A stretch of DNA of 51,883 nucleotides from positions 1 through 51,883 of IMG/VR virus record IMGVR_UViG_3300024346_000098; one strand, 5' to 3'. The position numbers were made by a program, and so were the translations under genes. This stretch comes from a virus. Shown one piece after another: positions 22,011 to 30,980 of the stretch. Each line of letters begins with the position of its first letter. Position 1 is the first letter of the stretch. The notes under the pieces are model-generated. The model saw nothing but the letters and a program-made list of their open reading frames with translations, had not been told where the DNA came from and did no database searches.

Positions 22011-24193
22011 TGTCGATTAAAGCTTTACAGGATTATACGTTCTCTGCAAAATATGCAAGATATTTACCAGATAAGAAAAGACGAGAAACATATAAGGAAA
22101 GTGTTGACCGTGTTAGGAATATGATGCATAAACAATATGCAGATAAAAGTGAAGACTTGCACGCAGATATCGATTGGGCATATGACATGATGCTCAAGAA
22201 GAAGGGGTTGGGGTCGCAGAGAGCATTGCAATTTGGTGGAGATCCTATTTTTAAACATAACGCCCGTATGTTTAATTGTACAGTATCTTTCATTGATAGG
22301 ATTAGATTCTTTCAAGAGTGTATGTATATGCTTCTTTGTGGTTGCGGCGTAGGATTTTCAGTACAAAAAAAGCATATTAATAAATTACCTAACTTATCGA
22401 AAGAAAGATCTGGCAAAGTAAAATATACAGTGCCAGATGAAATTGAAGGCTGGAGCGATGCAATTGGAGTGTTGCTCAGTTCATATTTTGAAGGTGAAAC
22501 TGATTTTCCAGAATACAATGGAAAAGAAGTTCAGTTTAATTTCGACAAGATCAGAGCCAAAGGAACAAGAATTTCTGGAGGTGGAAAAGCTCCGGGGGCA
22601 GAACCGCTAAAGAAAGCTCTTGGTAATATTAAGAAAGTGCTAGACAATGCAGTTAATAGAGGAGATGGTAGACTTAAATCAGTCGAAGCATACGATATTG
22701 TTATGCACGCTGCCGATGCTGTTATTAGTGGTGGAGTGCGCCGTAGTGCTACCATTTGTCTCTTCTCGCCAGACGATAAAGAGATGGCTACAGCTAAAAC
22801 TGGCAATTGGTTTACTGATAATCCTCAACGGGGTCGCTCAAATAACTCGGCACTTCTTCTAAGGGGTAAAACAACTCCTGAACAATTTGCAGAACTAATG
22901 CAGTCAGTTAAGCAGTTTGGTGAACCGGGATTTGTGTGGGCCGACGATGAAGATTTTATTGTTAATCCATGTGTTGAAATTGGTATGTATCCAGTAGATG
23001 TAGAAACTGGTAAGAGTGGATGGCAGGGTTGTAATCTTTCCACAGTTAACTGTGCTAAAGTTACTACCGAACAAGACTTTTATGATGCAGTTAAAGCTGT
23101 AACTATCATTGGAACTCTTCAGGCTGGATTTAATAATTTTCCATATCTAGGCGAGACTAGTGAAAAGATTTTTGCTAGAGAAGCATTGTTAGGCGTATCT
23201 GGAACAGGTTGGCTAGAAAAGCCTGAAATCTGCTTGAATCCAGATATTCAACGAAAGGCAGCAGAGCTTGCAAAAGAAACCAACAAACTTATCGCCGAGA
23301 AGATTGGAATTAATCAAGCGGCGAGAGTCACATGTGTCAAGCCTGAAGGCACTGCTAGCTGTATCCTTGGCACTGCCAGTGGTATTCATCCTCATCATGC
23401 TAAACGCTACATTAGGCGTGTACAGGCGAATAAGGTGGAAGCGTTGTACCAACACTTCAACAAAGTCAACCCCAGAGCGTGCGAAGAATCTGTTTGGTCG
23501 GCCAATAGGACCGATGATGTAATCGCCTTCTGTATTGAAGTTCCAGACGGTAGCAAGACAAAGAATAAGATTACAGCTATTGAATTGCTTAAGATTGTAA
23601 AGTCAACTCAGCAGAACTGGGTATTGCCCGGAACTAATATTGAGCTTTGCACTAAGCCTTGGTTAACTCACAATGTAAGTAATACAATCAATGTCAAGCC
23701 CGATGAGTGGAATGAAGTAGAAGATTTTATCTATGCCAATAGAGAATTCTTCTGCGGCATTTCACTTCTTCCAGTTACTGGCGATAAAGATTATCCACAA
23801 GCCCCATTCACCGCTGTGTATTTACCTACAGAGATGATTTCTCATTATGGTGAAGGCGTGATGTTTGTAAGTGGTTTAATTGAAGTCGCACTTACTTTAT
23901 GGGAAGACAATCTCTGGGCAGCTTGTGATAGTATTTCTGGCCTTGGAAGTCCCATTAAAGGTAAAGCAAAATTAGATTGGGTCGAAAGATGCAAGAAATT
24001 TGCTAATAAATATTTTGAAGGTGATGTTAAAGAACTCACTTATTGTATGAAAGATATTTACAACTTTAAACTATGGACTGAACTTAAGAGGGAATATAAG
24101 GAAGTGGACTATACGGTTGTAGAAGAACAATATGACGACACTCAATTAGAGCAAGCCCTTGCTTGTTCTGGAAATTCCTGCGAGATAACATAA
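22010..24193 (+). CDS. nrdJ: Adenosylcobalamin-dependent class II ribonucleotide reductase (RTPR)
   Basis: At 727 residues it has the size of a monomeric class II ribonucleoside-triphosphate reductase, which makes dNTPs using a B12-derived radical and needs neither oxygen nor a small subunit. Motifs: FNCTVSF (active-site Cys, about 88-94), GCGVGFSVQ (about 109-117), GGVRRSAT (about 238-245), NPCVEIGM (radical Cys and Glu, about 323-330), and the C-terminal redox pair ACSGNSCEIT. No intein is present. It is coupled to the dCMP deaminase. Activity would depend on host cobalamin. Confidence 0.93.
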   Translation: MSIKALQDYTFSAKYARYLPDKKRRETYKESVDRVRNMMHKQYADKSEDLHADIDWAYDMMLKKKGLGSQRALQFGGDPIFKHNARMFNCTVSFIDRIRFFQECMYMLLCGCGVGFSVQKKHINKLPNLSKERSGKVKYTVPDEIEGWSDAIGVLLSSYFEGETDFPEYNGKEVQFNFDKIRAKGTRISGGGKAPGAEPLKKALGNIKKVLDNAVNRGDGRLKSVEAYDIVMHAADAVISGGVRRSATICLFSPDDKEMATAKTGNWFTDNPQRGRSNNSALLLRGKTTPEQFAELMQSVKQFGEPGFVWADDEDFIVNPCVEIGMYPVDVETGKSGWQGCNLSTVNCAKVTTEQDFYDAVKAVTIIGTLQAGFNNFPYLGETSEKIFAREALLGVSGTGWLEKPEICLNPDIQRKAAELAKETNKLIAEKIGINQAARVTCVKPEGTASCILGTASGIHPHHAKRYIRRVQANKVEALYQHFNKVNPRACEESVWSANRTDDVIAFCIEVPDGSKTKNKITAIELLKIVKSTQQNWVLPGTNIELCTKPWLTHNVSNTINVKPDEWNEVEDFIYANREFFCGISLLPVTGDKDYPQAPFTAVYLPTEMISHYGEGVMFVSGLIEVALTLWEDNLWAACDSISGLGSPIKGKAKLDWVERCKKFANKYFEGDVKELTYCMKDIYNFKLWTELKREYKEVDYTVVEEQYDDTQLEQALACSGNSCEIT

Positions 24194-25119
24194 TGGGAAT
24201 AAACCCTGCTGACTTTTTTCCAACACAGTATTTTGTACATACATTGCTCATAGATGGTACAAAAATTCATGGTGTCCAAACTGTAAATGTATCTGCGTCA
24301 TATGATGTAAATAATCTTACAATGAAAGGATTAGGAGCTGGGGTTGGACCAACAAAAGGATTTACCGTAAGAAATTTTTACAAAAAACCTACTATGGAAG
24401 TTAGTTTTACTAAAAATTTAGCCGATAATGTTGTCAGCTTGTTCCCTGCCAATTTTAATTTCTTTCAAACCCCGCCGAATTCATTTGAAATTTCGGTGGG
24501 TGTTGTTGGAGGAGGGGGAATGAAATTCAAAGATATGATTTTAAAATCTATCTCGTATAGTTTCCGCAATGAGGGAAACTTCACAGAGCAGTTAACATAT
24601 GAAGGCCATATGGTTGAAGATTTTCCAGAATTATCCGAAACAAATTACTACACTTCAAATCCAAGCTCATGGCCAGAATTTACAGGTAATGTAAAAAGAA
24701 GAAAAGACTTTAATATCGCTGGCGGTATAACGCCAAAAGAAGTAAGTGGTATATTATTATCCGTAGAAGCTTCTCTAAATATGAACTATGGAGAAATACC
24801 AACTTTTGGATATTTTCCATCGGTTAGAAATAAGTACATATCTCTTCCTATTGATATAAGTTGCACATATGAAGTTCTAGATAAAGGTTATAAAAATCAA
24901 AATAACTTATTCTATGATGGATATTCAGTAGATGGATATTCGGTAGGAGATTATGTCGAACCACAAAGTATAATAATAGCATCTTATCCTACTATAAATC
25001 TTGGTACAGGCAATTTCTTAACTAATATAGATAGAAGTGGAGGTGATGCCGGTCAAAGCGATTATTCGGTTTACAAATATACTTACAAAAATAACGATGG
25101 CTCATTTACAGTATCGTGA
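24193..25119 (+). CDS. Beta-rich probable virion protein, 308 aa
   Basis: The start overlaps the RTPR stop (TAATG); the longer open frame from 24163 would lie inside RTPR. The protein has few charged residues and many short strands, with segments such as FTVRNFYKKPTMEVSFTKN and SISYSFRNEGNFTEQLTYEGHMV (about 115-137), the type of pattern seen in tail tube or sheath-associated proteins. A short internal repeat, DGYSVDGYSVGDY, lies near residue 240. The call as a structural protein is by composition only. Confidence 0.55.
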   Translation: MGINPADFFPTQYFVHTLLIDGTKIHGVQTVNVSASYDVNNLTMKGLGAGVGPTKGFTVRNFYKKPTMEVSFTKNLADNVVSLFPANFNFFQTPPNSFEISVGVVGGGGMKFKDMILKSISYSFRNEGNFTEQLTYEGHMVEDFPELSETNYYTSNPSSWPEFTGNVKRRKDFNIAGGITPKEVSGILLSVEASLNMNYGEIPTFGYFPSVRNKYISLPIDISCTYEVLDKGYKNQNNLFYDGYSVDGYSVGDYVEPQSIIIASYPTINLGTGNFLTNIDRSGGDAGQSDYSVYKYTYKNNDGSFTVS

Positions 25120-25128
25120 GAAAAAACA

Positions 25129-25818
25129 ATGTCAAGATCAAGAACAAGAAAAGAAGCTGAGAAAGCCAGAGGCGTAGCAGTATCAAATCCACATCGTAAA
25201 ATTCTCCAGCCCAAAAGCATTAATCAAGAGAATTATATTATATCGATGGTCGAAAATGATGTTACAGTATGTAAAGGTCCAGCTGGATCTGGAAAATCAT
25301 CAGTCGCAGTTGGATTGGCGTGCAGTTGGCTTTTGGAAAATAGAGTTGAAAAGATTATTATAACTCGACCAACAGTGGAAAATGGCAGAGGCTTAGGTTA
25401 TCTTCCGGGCAATAAAGACGAGAAGATCCACCCTTATTTAGTGCCAGTTCTTGAAGAGATGGAACAGTATCTAGGAAAAATGTTGCTAACAAAATATAGA
25501 GAAGCTGGTATTATAGAAATGTGTCCTCTTGAATATATGAGAGGAAGAAATTTTCACTATTCTTTTATGATTTTAGATGAAGCTCAGAATGCAACATTTG
25601 AACAAATCAAAATGTTTTTAACTAGAATTGGCACTTACTCTCGCGCCGTGATTAATGGCGATGCTGACCAGTCAGATCTGCCTCATTCAATGAGAGGTGG
25701 ATTAGATATCGTAAGTGAAAAATTATTTGGATTAAAAGGTGTCGGAGTATGCGAATTAGACGCAAGCGACATTGTTAGAAATCCAATCATTGGCAGAATA
25801 TTAGAAAGACTAAAGTGA
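25129..25818 (+). CDS. phoH: PhoH-like P-loop ATPase
   Basis: A RecA-like superfamily 1 ATPase related to the C-terminal domain of bacterial PhoH, frequent in large phages. Walker A is CKGPAGSGKSSVAVG (about 47-61), the TRP-V-E-x-GRGLGYLPG segment follows (about 80-94), Walker B is FMILDEAQNAT (about 144-154), and a later NGDADQSDLP matches sensor I. At 229 residues it is a single-domain form. The role is unclear; RNA helicase or RNase-linked functions have been proposed for the family. Confidence 0.9.
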   Translation: MSRSRTRKEAEKARGVAVSNPHRKILQPKSINQENYIISMVENDVTVCKGPAGSGKSSVAVGLACSWLLENRVEKIIITRPTVENGRGLGYLPGNKDEKIHPYLVPVLEEMEQYLGKMLLTKYREAGIIEMCPLEYMRGRNFHYSFMILDEAQNATFEQIKMFLTRIGTYSRAVINGDADQSDLPHSMRGGLDIVSEKLFGLKGVGVCELDASDIVRNPIIGRILERLK

Positions 25819-26078
25819 AGAAGGTTATACCTGTTATACTAATCTGTGGAGCCTTAATTGGCTCCATAGTATATTATGAATCAGAAACTCAAGACATAAA
25901 ACAAGAGTCGTTATATATCAATGATGACTTTATTCAATTCTATGAAATGCTACTAGATGAATCTAAATTATCAGAAGAGGAAAGAATTGCATATAGAGAA
26001 AGTTATAGAACATTCTTAATATGGAGTGGGGAAGAATATAGAGAATATGACCCAAATGAATATTTATTAGAGGAATAA
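25815..26078 (+). CDS. Membrane-anchored acidic protein, 87 aa
   Basis: It starts with GTG at 25815, overlapping phoH by 4 nt. A basic N-terminus and hydrophobic helix (about 4-21) form a signal anchor, and the rest is strongly acidic and helical with many Glu and Tyr. It is not recognised. Confidence 0.6.
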   Translation: MKKVIPVILICGALIGSIVYYESETQDIKQESLYINDDFIQFYEMLLDESKLSEEERIAYRESYRTFLIWSGEEYREYDPNEYLLEE

Positions 26079-26079
26079 T

Positions 26080-26421
26080 ATGCCGACTTATCATTACAAA
26101 TGTTGTCAATGTAAAGAAGAATTTGAAACTTTTCATAGCATAAAAGAACCTTTGAGAAAATCGTGTCCGTTTTGCGATCTTGAAGGATTAGAGGTTGTTC
26201 TTGACGGACCTCCTGTTATAATAAATAAGGAAGTCAAGACAATTGGACAGCTCGCTGAAAAGAACGCCAAGAGTCTTGGAACTTATGGATTACAGGAAAA
26301 GATGGCAACAGATGGAACCGTGGAGAGAATTAAAAAACAGGAAAAGCGACAAGAGTTGAACAAGATAGCTAAGCTATCTCCCGATAAAGTTACAAAATAT
26401 ATAGAAACAGGAAAGCTATGA
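26080..26421 (+). CDS. FmdB-type zinc ribbon protein, 113 aa
   Basis: The N-terminal 35 residues form a zinc ribbon: PTYHYKCCQCKEEFE then KSCPFCD, that is two CxxC knuckles, as in the FmdB regulatory-type family. A helical, Lys-rich tail of about 80 residues follows. Such phage proteins are thought to bind nucleic acid or regulate transcription. The next gene overlaps by 4 nt. Confidence 0.75.
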   Translation: MPTYHYKCCQCKEEFETFHSIKEPLRKSCPFCDLEGLEVVLDGPPVIINKEVKTIGQLAEKNAKSLGTYGLQEKMATDGTVERIKKQEKRQELNKIAKLSPDKVTKYIETGKL

Positions 26422-26648
26422 AGCCAAGAGAGAAATTTAATACCGGACCACATATTGGAACAATAAAATTTAATATTTTTATAAATAGAATGTTACCAGA
26501 TGGAAGTATTGATCCTCTGATTATAGATTGTACTGATTTATTTGAAACTAACGAAATGGCTTCGAAGGGTGAAATTCATATCGTTGGGTTTGACAAGTGG
26601 AACTGTGTCCAAAAAATCAAAGAAAAATTAGAAAGCTTGAGTGGATAA
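26418..26648 (+). CDS. Hypothetical protein, 76 aa
   Basis: Not recognised. It has strand-rich sequence with GTIKFNIFINRML and a C-terminal basic helix. It is coupled to both neighbours (4-nt and 1-nt overlaps). No motif supports a function. Confidence 0.6.
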   Translation: MKPREKFNTGPHIGTIKFNIFINRMLPDGSIDPLIIDCTDLFETNEMASKGEIHIVGFDKWNCVQKIKEKLESLSG

Positions 26649-27007
26649 TGGCTCGCAATGAAAATGAAAGCTTACATGGACTAACAATTCCAGAAGCTGA
26701 TGAAGTTAAAATTGGATATATAGATAAAACAGGAAATCAATGTGAAGAAGAAAGAGACTCAGTTGCAAAAATAACAGAGTTTCACAATAAAGAAGATAAT
26801 AGAATCTCTACATATTATTATGTAAAATGCGGCAGAGGAATTATATTTGATCCTTATGGAATGGATATGAATAAGACTAACGCATACAATTTTCAATTTA
26901 AAAAAGTTGATCAATTGATATTTGATAAGTATATAGATTATTTAAGAACAAGAAGAGAAGTTTTTCTAATACAAGCAAGACGGTCATTTATAAGCAAAGG
27001 ATATTAA
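26648..27007 (+). CDS. Hypothetical protein, 119 aa
   Basis: Not recognised. Start at ATG 26648, on the last base of the previous stop; the longer frame from 26597 would overlap it widely. There is a charged N-terminal part, a central TYYYVKCGRGIIFDPYG and a basic helical end with RTRREVFLIQARR. This layout could suit a small structural or adaptor protein. Confidence 0.6.
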   Translation: MARNENESLHGLTIPEADEVKIGYIDKTGNQCEEERDSVAKITEFHNKEDNRISTYYYVKCGRGIIFDPYGMDMNKTNAYNFQFKKVDQLIFDKYIDYLRTRREVFLIQARRSFISKGY

Positions 27008-27008
27008 T

Positions 27009-27302
27009 ATGGCAAAGAAAAAAGCGGAAGTACCAAAGACTAATGTAAAAAAAGAAGTCAAGATGGGCGATGAGAAAAAGAAGGTAGATATCAGAGAGCC
27101 ATATGTTCAACAGCAAAACGTACCAGTCCTTCCTGATACCATGCAGATGTTTGCAAGTAAAAAGGAAAGGGGTTTTATAGCAATGACTCAAGAGGTATCA
27201 ATGAAGTCAGACGAAACAGCTAAAGAGCGTAGATCTAAAGCTCATGGCAATCTGCCCCCAAGACTAGGAAATTGTATTCATAAGATTAGGGAAGATCAAT
27301 GA
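27009..27302 (+). CDS. Basic, probably disordered protein, 97 aa
   Basis: Not recognised. The first 30 residues are mostly Lys, Glu and Val (KKKAEVPKTNVKKEVKMG), followed by a Gln/Pro patch and a basic C-terminus with KERRSKAHGN. It is probably unstructured alone. Low-complexity basic proteins of this type often bind nucleic acid or act inside the virion, which is a guess here. Confidence 0.6.
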   Translation: MAKKKAEVPKTNVKKEVKMGDEKKKVDIREPYVQQQNVPVLPDTMQMFASKKERGFIAMTQEVSMKSDETAKERRSKAHGNLPPRLGNCIHKIREDQ

Positions 27303-27790
27303 TTTGTAGTGGATATAATGGCCATATAATGGAATTACTAGGAAGACAAGAGTTGCTTTGGAAGTGTGTTCTAAGTGATGGCACAAACGCATTATCCGAC
27401 TTTGATCTTCCTGATACAAAAGACCCATGGGCAAGGCTAAAAATTTATTGCAATAATAATAATCTTGATATAGTGGAAGTAAGAGTTATATCCCCCGGAA
27501 TGCCAGAAACTTTAATATATGAAGATCCTAATGGATTAGATAATATTTTTATGATTAGAGGTATGTGCAAAGATATAACAGATGATGGTGGACAAGTATT
27601 CAAATATATGTGCTTTGGTAAACTAGAAGACGATGGGAATATCCACGTTAAAAAGTTTTACTGGCCTCAATTTGAGCTTGGCGAATCAGAAGAGATCAGA
27701 GGAATGACTGAAGAGAACGATAAACTCTTATATAAAAAACGTAAGAAATGCAAAGAGAATTGCGAATGTCAAAGCAACGAACAGATTTAA
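27299..27790 (+). CDS. Hypothetical protein, 163 aa
   Basis: Not recognised. Mixed alpha/beta with few signs: WARLKIYCNNNNLDIVEVRVISPG in the middle and a Lys/Cys-rich tail (KKRKKCKENCECQ) that could bind metal. Its stop codon is followed 8 nt later by a terminator-like hairpin (27799-27823) that lies inside the next gene. Confidence 0.62.
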   Translation: MICSGYNGHIMELLGRQELLWKCVLSDGTNALSDFDLPDTKDPWARLKIYCNNNNLDIVEVRVISPGMPETLIYEDPNGLDNIFMIRGMCKDITDDGGQVFKYMCFGKLEDDGNIHVKKFYWPQFELGESEEIRGMTEENDKLLYKKRKKCKENCECQSNEQI

Positions 27791-28209
27791 GCAAATACAA
27801 GTCCCCGTCCACCGGGGACTTTTGTACTTCTGCACAATACGTTGCAGAGATTATATGTCAACAGCAAGCTAAACATGAAAAAGCGGGTACTCTTCCTTAT
27901 AAATTTTGGAATAAGGGTAAGTGGAAGAATATATACATTCGTCAAATTGGATTAGCAAATAAACTAATCAAAGAGTTCGGCGAAGATGCGGTTATTAAAT
28001 TTATAAAATCTAAGGAGGGGTTGAGAACAATTTCTTTAGGGGCGAGAAATGTCAAAACTTCTTTAGCAAAAATTAGATATGAGCTTGACAACGCTCCAAA
28101 GCATGATACAATAATAGAAGTCAAGACTCAAGAGTTGGAATTCAAACCTAGAAAATCATTTGGGAATAAAACACTTATTGAAAGATTAAAGGAAATTGAA
28201 AATGGCTGA
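27766..28209 (+). CDS. Hypothetical phage protein, 147 aa
   Basis: I list the start at ATG 27766, which overlaps the previous gene by 25 nt; ATG 27748 in the same frame is possible. The protein has TSAQYVAEIICQQQA, then TLPYKFWNKGKWKNIYIRQIGLANKLIKEFG-type sequence (about 43-73), and reads as a helical protein known from other large phages near recombination genes. Function is unknown. The hairpin at 27799-27821 falls at codons 12-19. Confidence 0.62.
   Translation: MSKQRTDLSKYKSPSTGDFCTSAQYVAEIICQQQAKHEKAGTLPYKFWNKGKWKNIYIRQIGLANKLIKEFGEDAVIKFIKSKEGLRTISLGARNVKTSLAKIRYELDNAPKHDTIIEVKTQELEFKPRKSFGNKTLIERLKEIENG
27799..27823 (+). terminator. Terminator-like hairpin inside a coding region
   Basis: A perfect 9-bp GC-rich stem (27799-27807 with 27813-27821) with a 5-base loop runs into TTTT. 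It would suit termination of the 27299 gene, but it lies inside the 5' part of the next gene, so read-through or partial termination must be expected. Confidence 0.6.
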
Positions 28210-29209
28210 CAATGTAATGGATAAAGAGTTTGTAAAAAAATATGGAGACTATATAACAAGTGGCGACAAGGTGCTTGAACAAAAAAAGAACTATAAAACT
28301 ATCTCCATTAGTCCAGCTATTGATCTGGCTCTCGGTGGTGGCGTTAAAGAGGGTTCTTGGATGATTCTTTCTGGTCCTCCCAAGGCTGGAAAAACTACAA
28401 CAACTATGCAGATAATTGCCAACTGTCAAGCTCTTGGTCGAAAGATTATTTATCTTGACGTTGAAGGTCGATTAAAAGAAATGAACTTCGAAGTTCCCGG
28501 AATTGATCCTTCTTTAGTGCAAGTCATTAGGTCTGGAGACGAACCGCTTGCAGCAGAAACATTTCTAGATATTGCTAGAAAGTTAGTAGCAGCAAAAGAA
28601 AACGAAGGCTGCGTACTTGTAATTGATTCTATCTCTTCTTTAATGCCATCAAGGGATCTAGATGAAGATATTAGTGGTATGACTAGGCCGGGGCTTCCTA
28701 AAATTCTTTCCGACTTTGTTAAGAAACTAGGTCAAACAGTTCCTAATCAAAAGTGCTTAGTAATTCTTATCACTCACATGATCACGAACACAAGTGGATA
28801 TGGTAAGTCAAAAATGGCCGATGGCGGCGTTAAGATCCAATTCCAAGCAGATACTCGCATGGAAGTTAAAACTGTGTCACCTTGGGAATCTGCGGGTTCT
28901 TCTAAAGAGAATAAGAATGTTATTGGATTAAAAGTAACATGGGAAGTCTTATGCTCTTCAATTGGCGCTCCGTTTAAGACTTGTGATAGTTGGATTAGAT
29001 TTGGCCACGGCATAGATAAAGTACAAGAGATTATTATGATCGCAATTGATCTAGGACTTATTTCGGTTGCTGGTTCTTGGTATAATCTAGACTTTATAGA
29101 GGGCGAAAAGGTTAAACTCCAAGGCCAAGAAAAGGTATACAATTACCTATCAGAACGTAAAGAGTTTTACGCTTTGCTTGAAGCAAAAGTAAAGGAAATG
29201 TTATATTGA
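28202..29209 (+). CDS. uvsX: RecA/UvsX-type recombinase
   Basis: A strand-exchange ATPase of the RecA superfamily, 335 residues. Walker A is SGPPKAGKTT (about 57-66), the base of strand 2 is IIYLDVEGR (about 82-90), Walker B is CVLVIDSISSL (about 137-147), and CLVILITHMITNTSG (about 185-200 region) leads into the loop L2 area. Start is ATG 28202; a TTG at 28196 is possible. It drives homologous recombination and recombination-dependent replication. The next gene, a PD-(D/E)XK nuclease, begins inside its stop codon. Confidence 0.9.
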   Translation: MADNVMDKEFVKKYGDYITSGDKVLEQKKNYKTISISPAIDLALGGGVKEGSWMILSGPPKAGKTTTTMQIIANCQALGRKIIYLDVEGRLKEMNFEVPGIDPSLVQVIRSGDEPLAAETFLDIARKLVAAKENEGCVLVIDSISSLMPSRDLDEDISGMTRPGLPKILSDFVKKLGQTVPNQKCLVILITHMITNTSGYGKSKMADGGVKIQFQADTRMEVKTVSPWESAGSSKENKNVIGLKVTWEVLCSSIGAPFKTCDSWIRFGHGIDKVQEIIMIAIDLGLISVAGSWYNLDFIEGEKVKLQGQEKVYNYLSERKEFYALLEAKVKEMLY

Positions 29210-29619
29210 AAATCTTAGGTTTAGATGGCAAAGAATACTCATGGATACCAAGCAATAACATAGTCGATACTGAAAAAAGATCAGGATTACACAACAAAGC
29301 GAAGACGCTATTAAAAGAATTATATCCTAATGATAGAATCCTAGAAGAGTTGGTTCTCCCCGGAACAAAAACAGATAATCGAAAATCCACCCTGAAGGCG
29401 GATTTTTTTATTCCTCTTCGGAAGTTAATTGTAGAAGTCCATGGTCAACAACACTTTGAATTTAATAGTTTCTTCTTTGCAAATAAAATGGAATTTTTTA
29501 AAGCTAAGGCTAGAGATAAAGACAAGAAGCTTTGGTGTGATATCAATAACTTTACTATTATAGAATTAAATTATAACGAATCTATTGAAGATTGGAGAAG
29601 TAAATTGTGGAAGACATAG
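29206..29619 (+). CDS. PD-(D/E)XK nuclease, Vsr/EDxHD-like, 137 aa
   Basis: The core LKADFFIPLRKLIVEVHGQQHF (about residues 63-84) gives the Asp and Glu-x-His of a Vsr-like PD-(D/E)XK site, followed by KARDKDKKLWCDINNFTIIELNY (about 99-121), the later helix and strand. A near-identical layout is present in the homing-type protein at 48053. It starts with TTG at 29206 in the recA stop. It could resolve recombination intermediates or derive from a homing endonuclease. A terminator-like hairpin sits within it at 29382-29409. Confidence 0.72.
   Translation: MKILGLDGKEYSWIPSNNIVDTEKRSGLHNKAKTLLKELYPNDRILEELVLPGTKTDNRKSTLKADFFIPLRKLIVEVHGQQHFEFNSFFFANKMEFFKAKARDKDKKLWCDINNFTIIELNYNESIEDWRSKLWKT
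29382..29409 (+). terminator. Terminator-like hairpin inside the nuclease gene
   Basis: A 10-position stem with one A/C mismatch (29382-29391 with 29397-29406) and a short loop, flowing into a run of seven T residues at 29403-29409. It lies within the coding sequence, so it may cause partial termination downstream of recA. Confidence 0.5.
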
Positions 29620-30095
29620 ATGTTAAAATTGCTAACTTCCATAAGAATATTGACGATTGGGTTAAAAATAATCATGTAGATATCGATGATGAAAAGACCG
29701 CAGATAAAGTTTACGAAGTCAGAAGAATCATACACTTATCCCGCGAAGATATAAGTAAAATGTCTTCTGTGGAATGTCAAACTGCCGTATACTTATTAAA
29801 TCAATATTTAGGACATTTAAAAGCGAAGATCGCCAAAGAAAAAAGTGTCAAGGCTTGGGCAGAGCAAGGAATTGGATACCTTGTTAGCGGTACTAAACAT
29901 GACAAGTATGCTAAATGGGAAGAGAAATATTATGAGTCTATAAGGAGTAGTCAAACCGGAATAAAATTACAGACGCTAAAAACTACTGCCGATGCTAGAA
30001 TATTAAGTGTAGGAGCAACAATTGAAATGATTGAAAATGCGATGAGAGTTCTTGAAAATCTAGCAAGGAGTAAGAGTTATGAGCAGCGATCTTAA
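29607..30095 (+). CDS. Helical hypothetical protein, 162 aa
   Basis: Starts with GTG at 29607, overlapping the nuclease by 13 nt. All-helical pattern with charged repeats and a central AWAEQGIGYLVSGTKHDKYAKWEE segment (about 85-108). No catalytic motif. Its position in the recombination operon suggests an accessory to DNA transactions, but this is context only. Confidence 0.62.
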   Translation: MEDIDVKIANFHKNIDDWVKNNHVDIDDEKTADKVYEVRRIIHLSREDISKMSSVECQTAVYLLNQYLGHLKAKIAKEKSVKAWAEQGIGYLVSGTKHDKYAKWEEKYYESIRSSQTGIKLQTLKTTADARILSVGATIEMIENAMRVLENLARSKSYEQRS

Positions 30096-30537
30096 GGAAC
30101 AGGCTAAAAAAATTATAGCAAAAGGAAAAACATTAAATGATCCTGAGCTAATAAAAATGGGACTGGACATGCTGGATGCCTATACAGATATCATAGAGCC
30201 AGTAGAAGCTCAGCCAGTAAAATCACCCGTTAGTAACGCTGGAAAATTTGATATGGAACAATTTACCATGTCAAAAGCTACATCAAATGTAATTGATAAA
30301 ATGGGGAAAAAGCAGTCTATCTATATCGGGCCTCGCGAAAATAAGTACAAAGATGATGGAATTGAACATAAGGAAATAAAAACACCATTTGTTGAACCTA
30401 CCGAAAGAGCAAGAAAATCCGATATCGTAACTGCGACATGCAGTACTTGTGGAAAAGTGGAAAATGTTAATAAGATTTTTACGACGATGAAAGAAGTTTA
30501 TCGTTGTGATTCCTGTATATTGAAAGGGAAAGTATGA
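30079..30537 (+). CDS. Protein with C-terminal zinc ribbon, 152 aa
   Basis: The first 110 residues are polar and helical with linker-like parts. The end holds two CxxC knuckles, TCSTCGK (about 119-125) and YRCDSCI (about 140-146), a classic zinc ribbon. This suits a DNA- or protein-binding partner. It overlaps dut by 4 nt. Confidence 0.68.
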   Translation: MSSDLKEQAKKIIAKGKTLNDPELIKMGLDMLDAYTDIIEPVEAQPVKSPVSNAGKFDMEQFTMSKATSNVIDKMGKKQSIYIGPRENKYKDDGIEHKEIKTPFVEPTERARKSDIVTATCSTCGKVENVNKIFTTMKEVYRCDSCILKGKV

Positions 30538-30980
30538 GTATATTTATTAGTCACGAATTGCCAGTCAAACTTCTTACGGAAACAGCTAAATTACCAGATA
30601 AAGCAAATTTATTTGATGCTGGATTAGACCTGTATTGCGATGAAAAGGAAGTAGTGAGATTAGCGCCCGGCGAACGCAGACTCTTCTCTACGGGCATCTC
30701 TGTGGCCATTCCGAAGGGATTTGTAGGTTTGATTTGGCCAAGGTCTGGACATGCCGTTAAAAAAGGATTAGATACAATGGCTGGTGTAATTGACTCCCCG
30801 TATCGTGGAGAAGTAAAAGTCTTACTAGTAAATCACGACGAAGACTATCAAATTTACTCTCCGGGGGACAAGATTGCTCAAATTATTATCCAAGAAGCTC
30901 CAGACTTCACGCCTGTTGCTTACAAGGATCTGAGTGAAACTTCTCGCGGAGAGAATGGGTTTGGGAGTTCAGGGACTTGA
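30534..30980 (+). CDS. dut: dUTPase
   Basis: Trimeric dUTPase, cleaving dUTP to dUMP and pyrophosphate, which keeps uracil out of DNA and feeds ThyX. The five motifs are present: DAGLDLYC (about 23-30), WPRSGHAVKKG (about 63-73), GVIDSPYRGEVKV (about 79-91), GDKIAQIII (about 103-111) and the C-terminal RGENGFGSSGT (about 138-148), which closes the active site. At 148 residues the length is normal and complete. Confidence 0.95.
   Translation: MSIFISHELPVKLLTETAKLPDKANLFDAGLDLYCDEKEVVRLAPGERRLFSTGISVAIPKGFVGLIWPRSGHAVKKGLDTMAGVIDSPYRGEVKVLLVNHDEDYQIYSPGDKIAQIIIQEAPDFTPVAYKDLSETSRGENGFGSSGT

Noticed and set aside
22033-24039. Several open frames on both strands inside the ribonucleotide reductase gene
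   Set aside because: All are explained by codon composition of the conserved reductase; none has a coupled start or domain.
24558-24585. Hairpin with 7-bp stem in the beta-rich protein gene
   Set aside because: No T tract follows and the stem is short, so it is not counted with the terminator-like hairpins.
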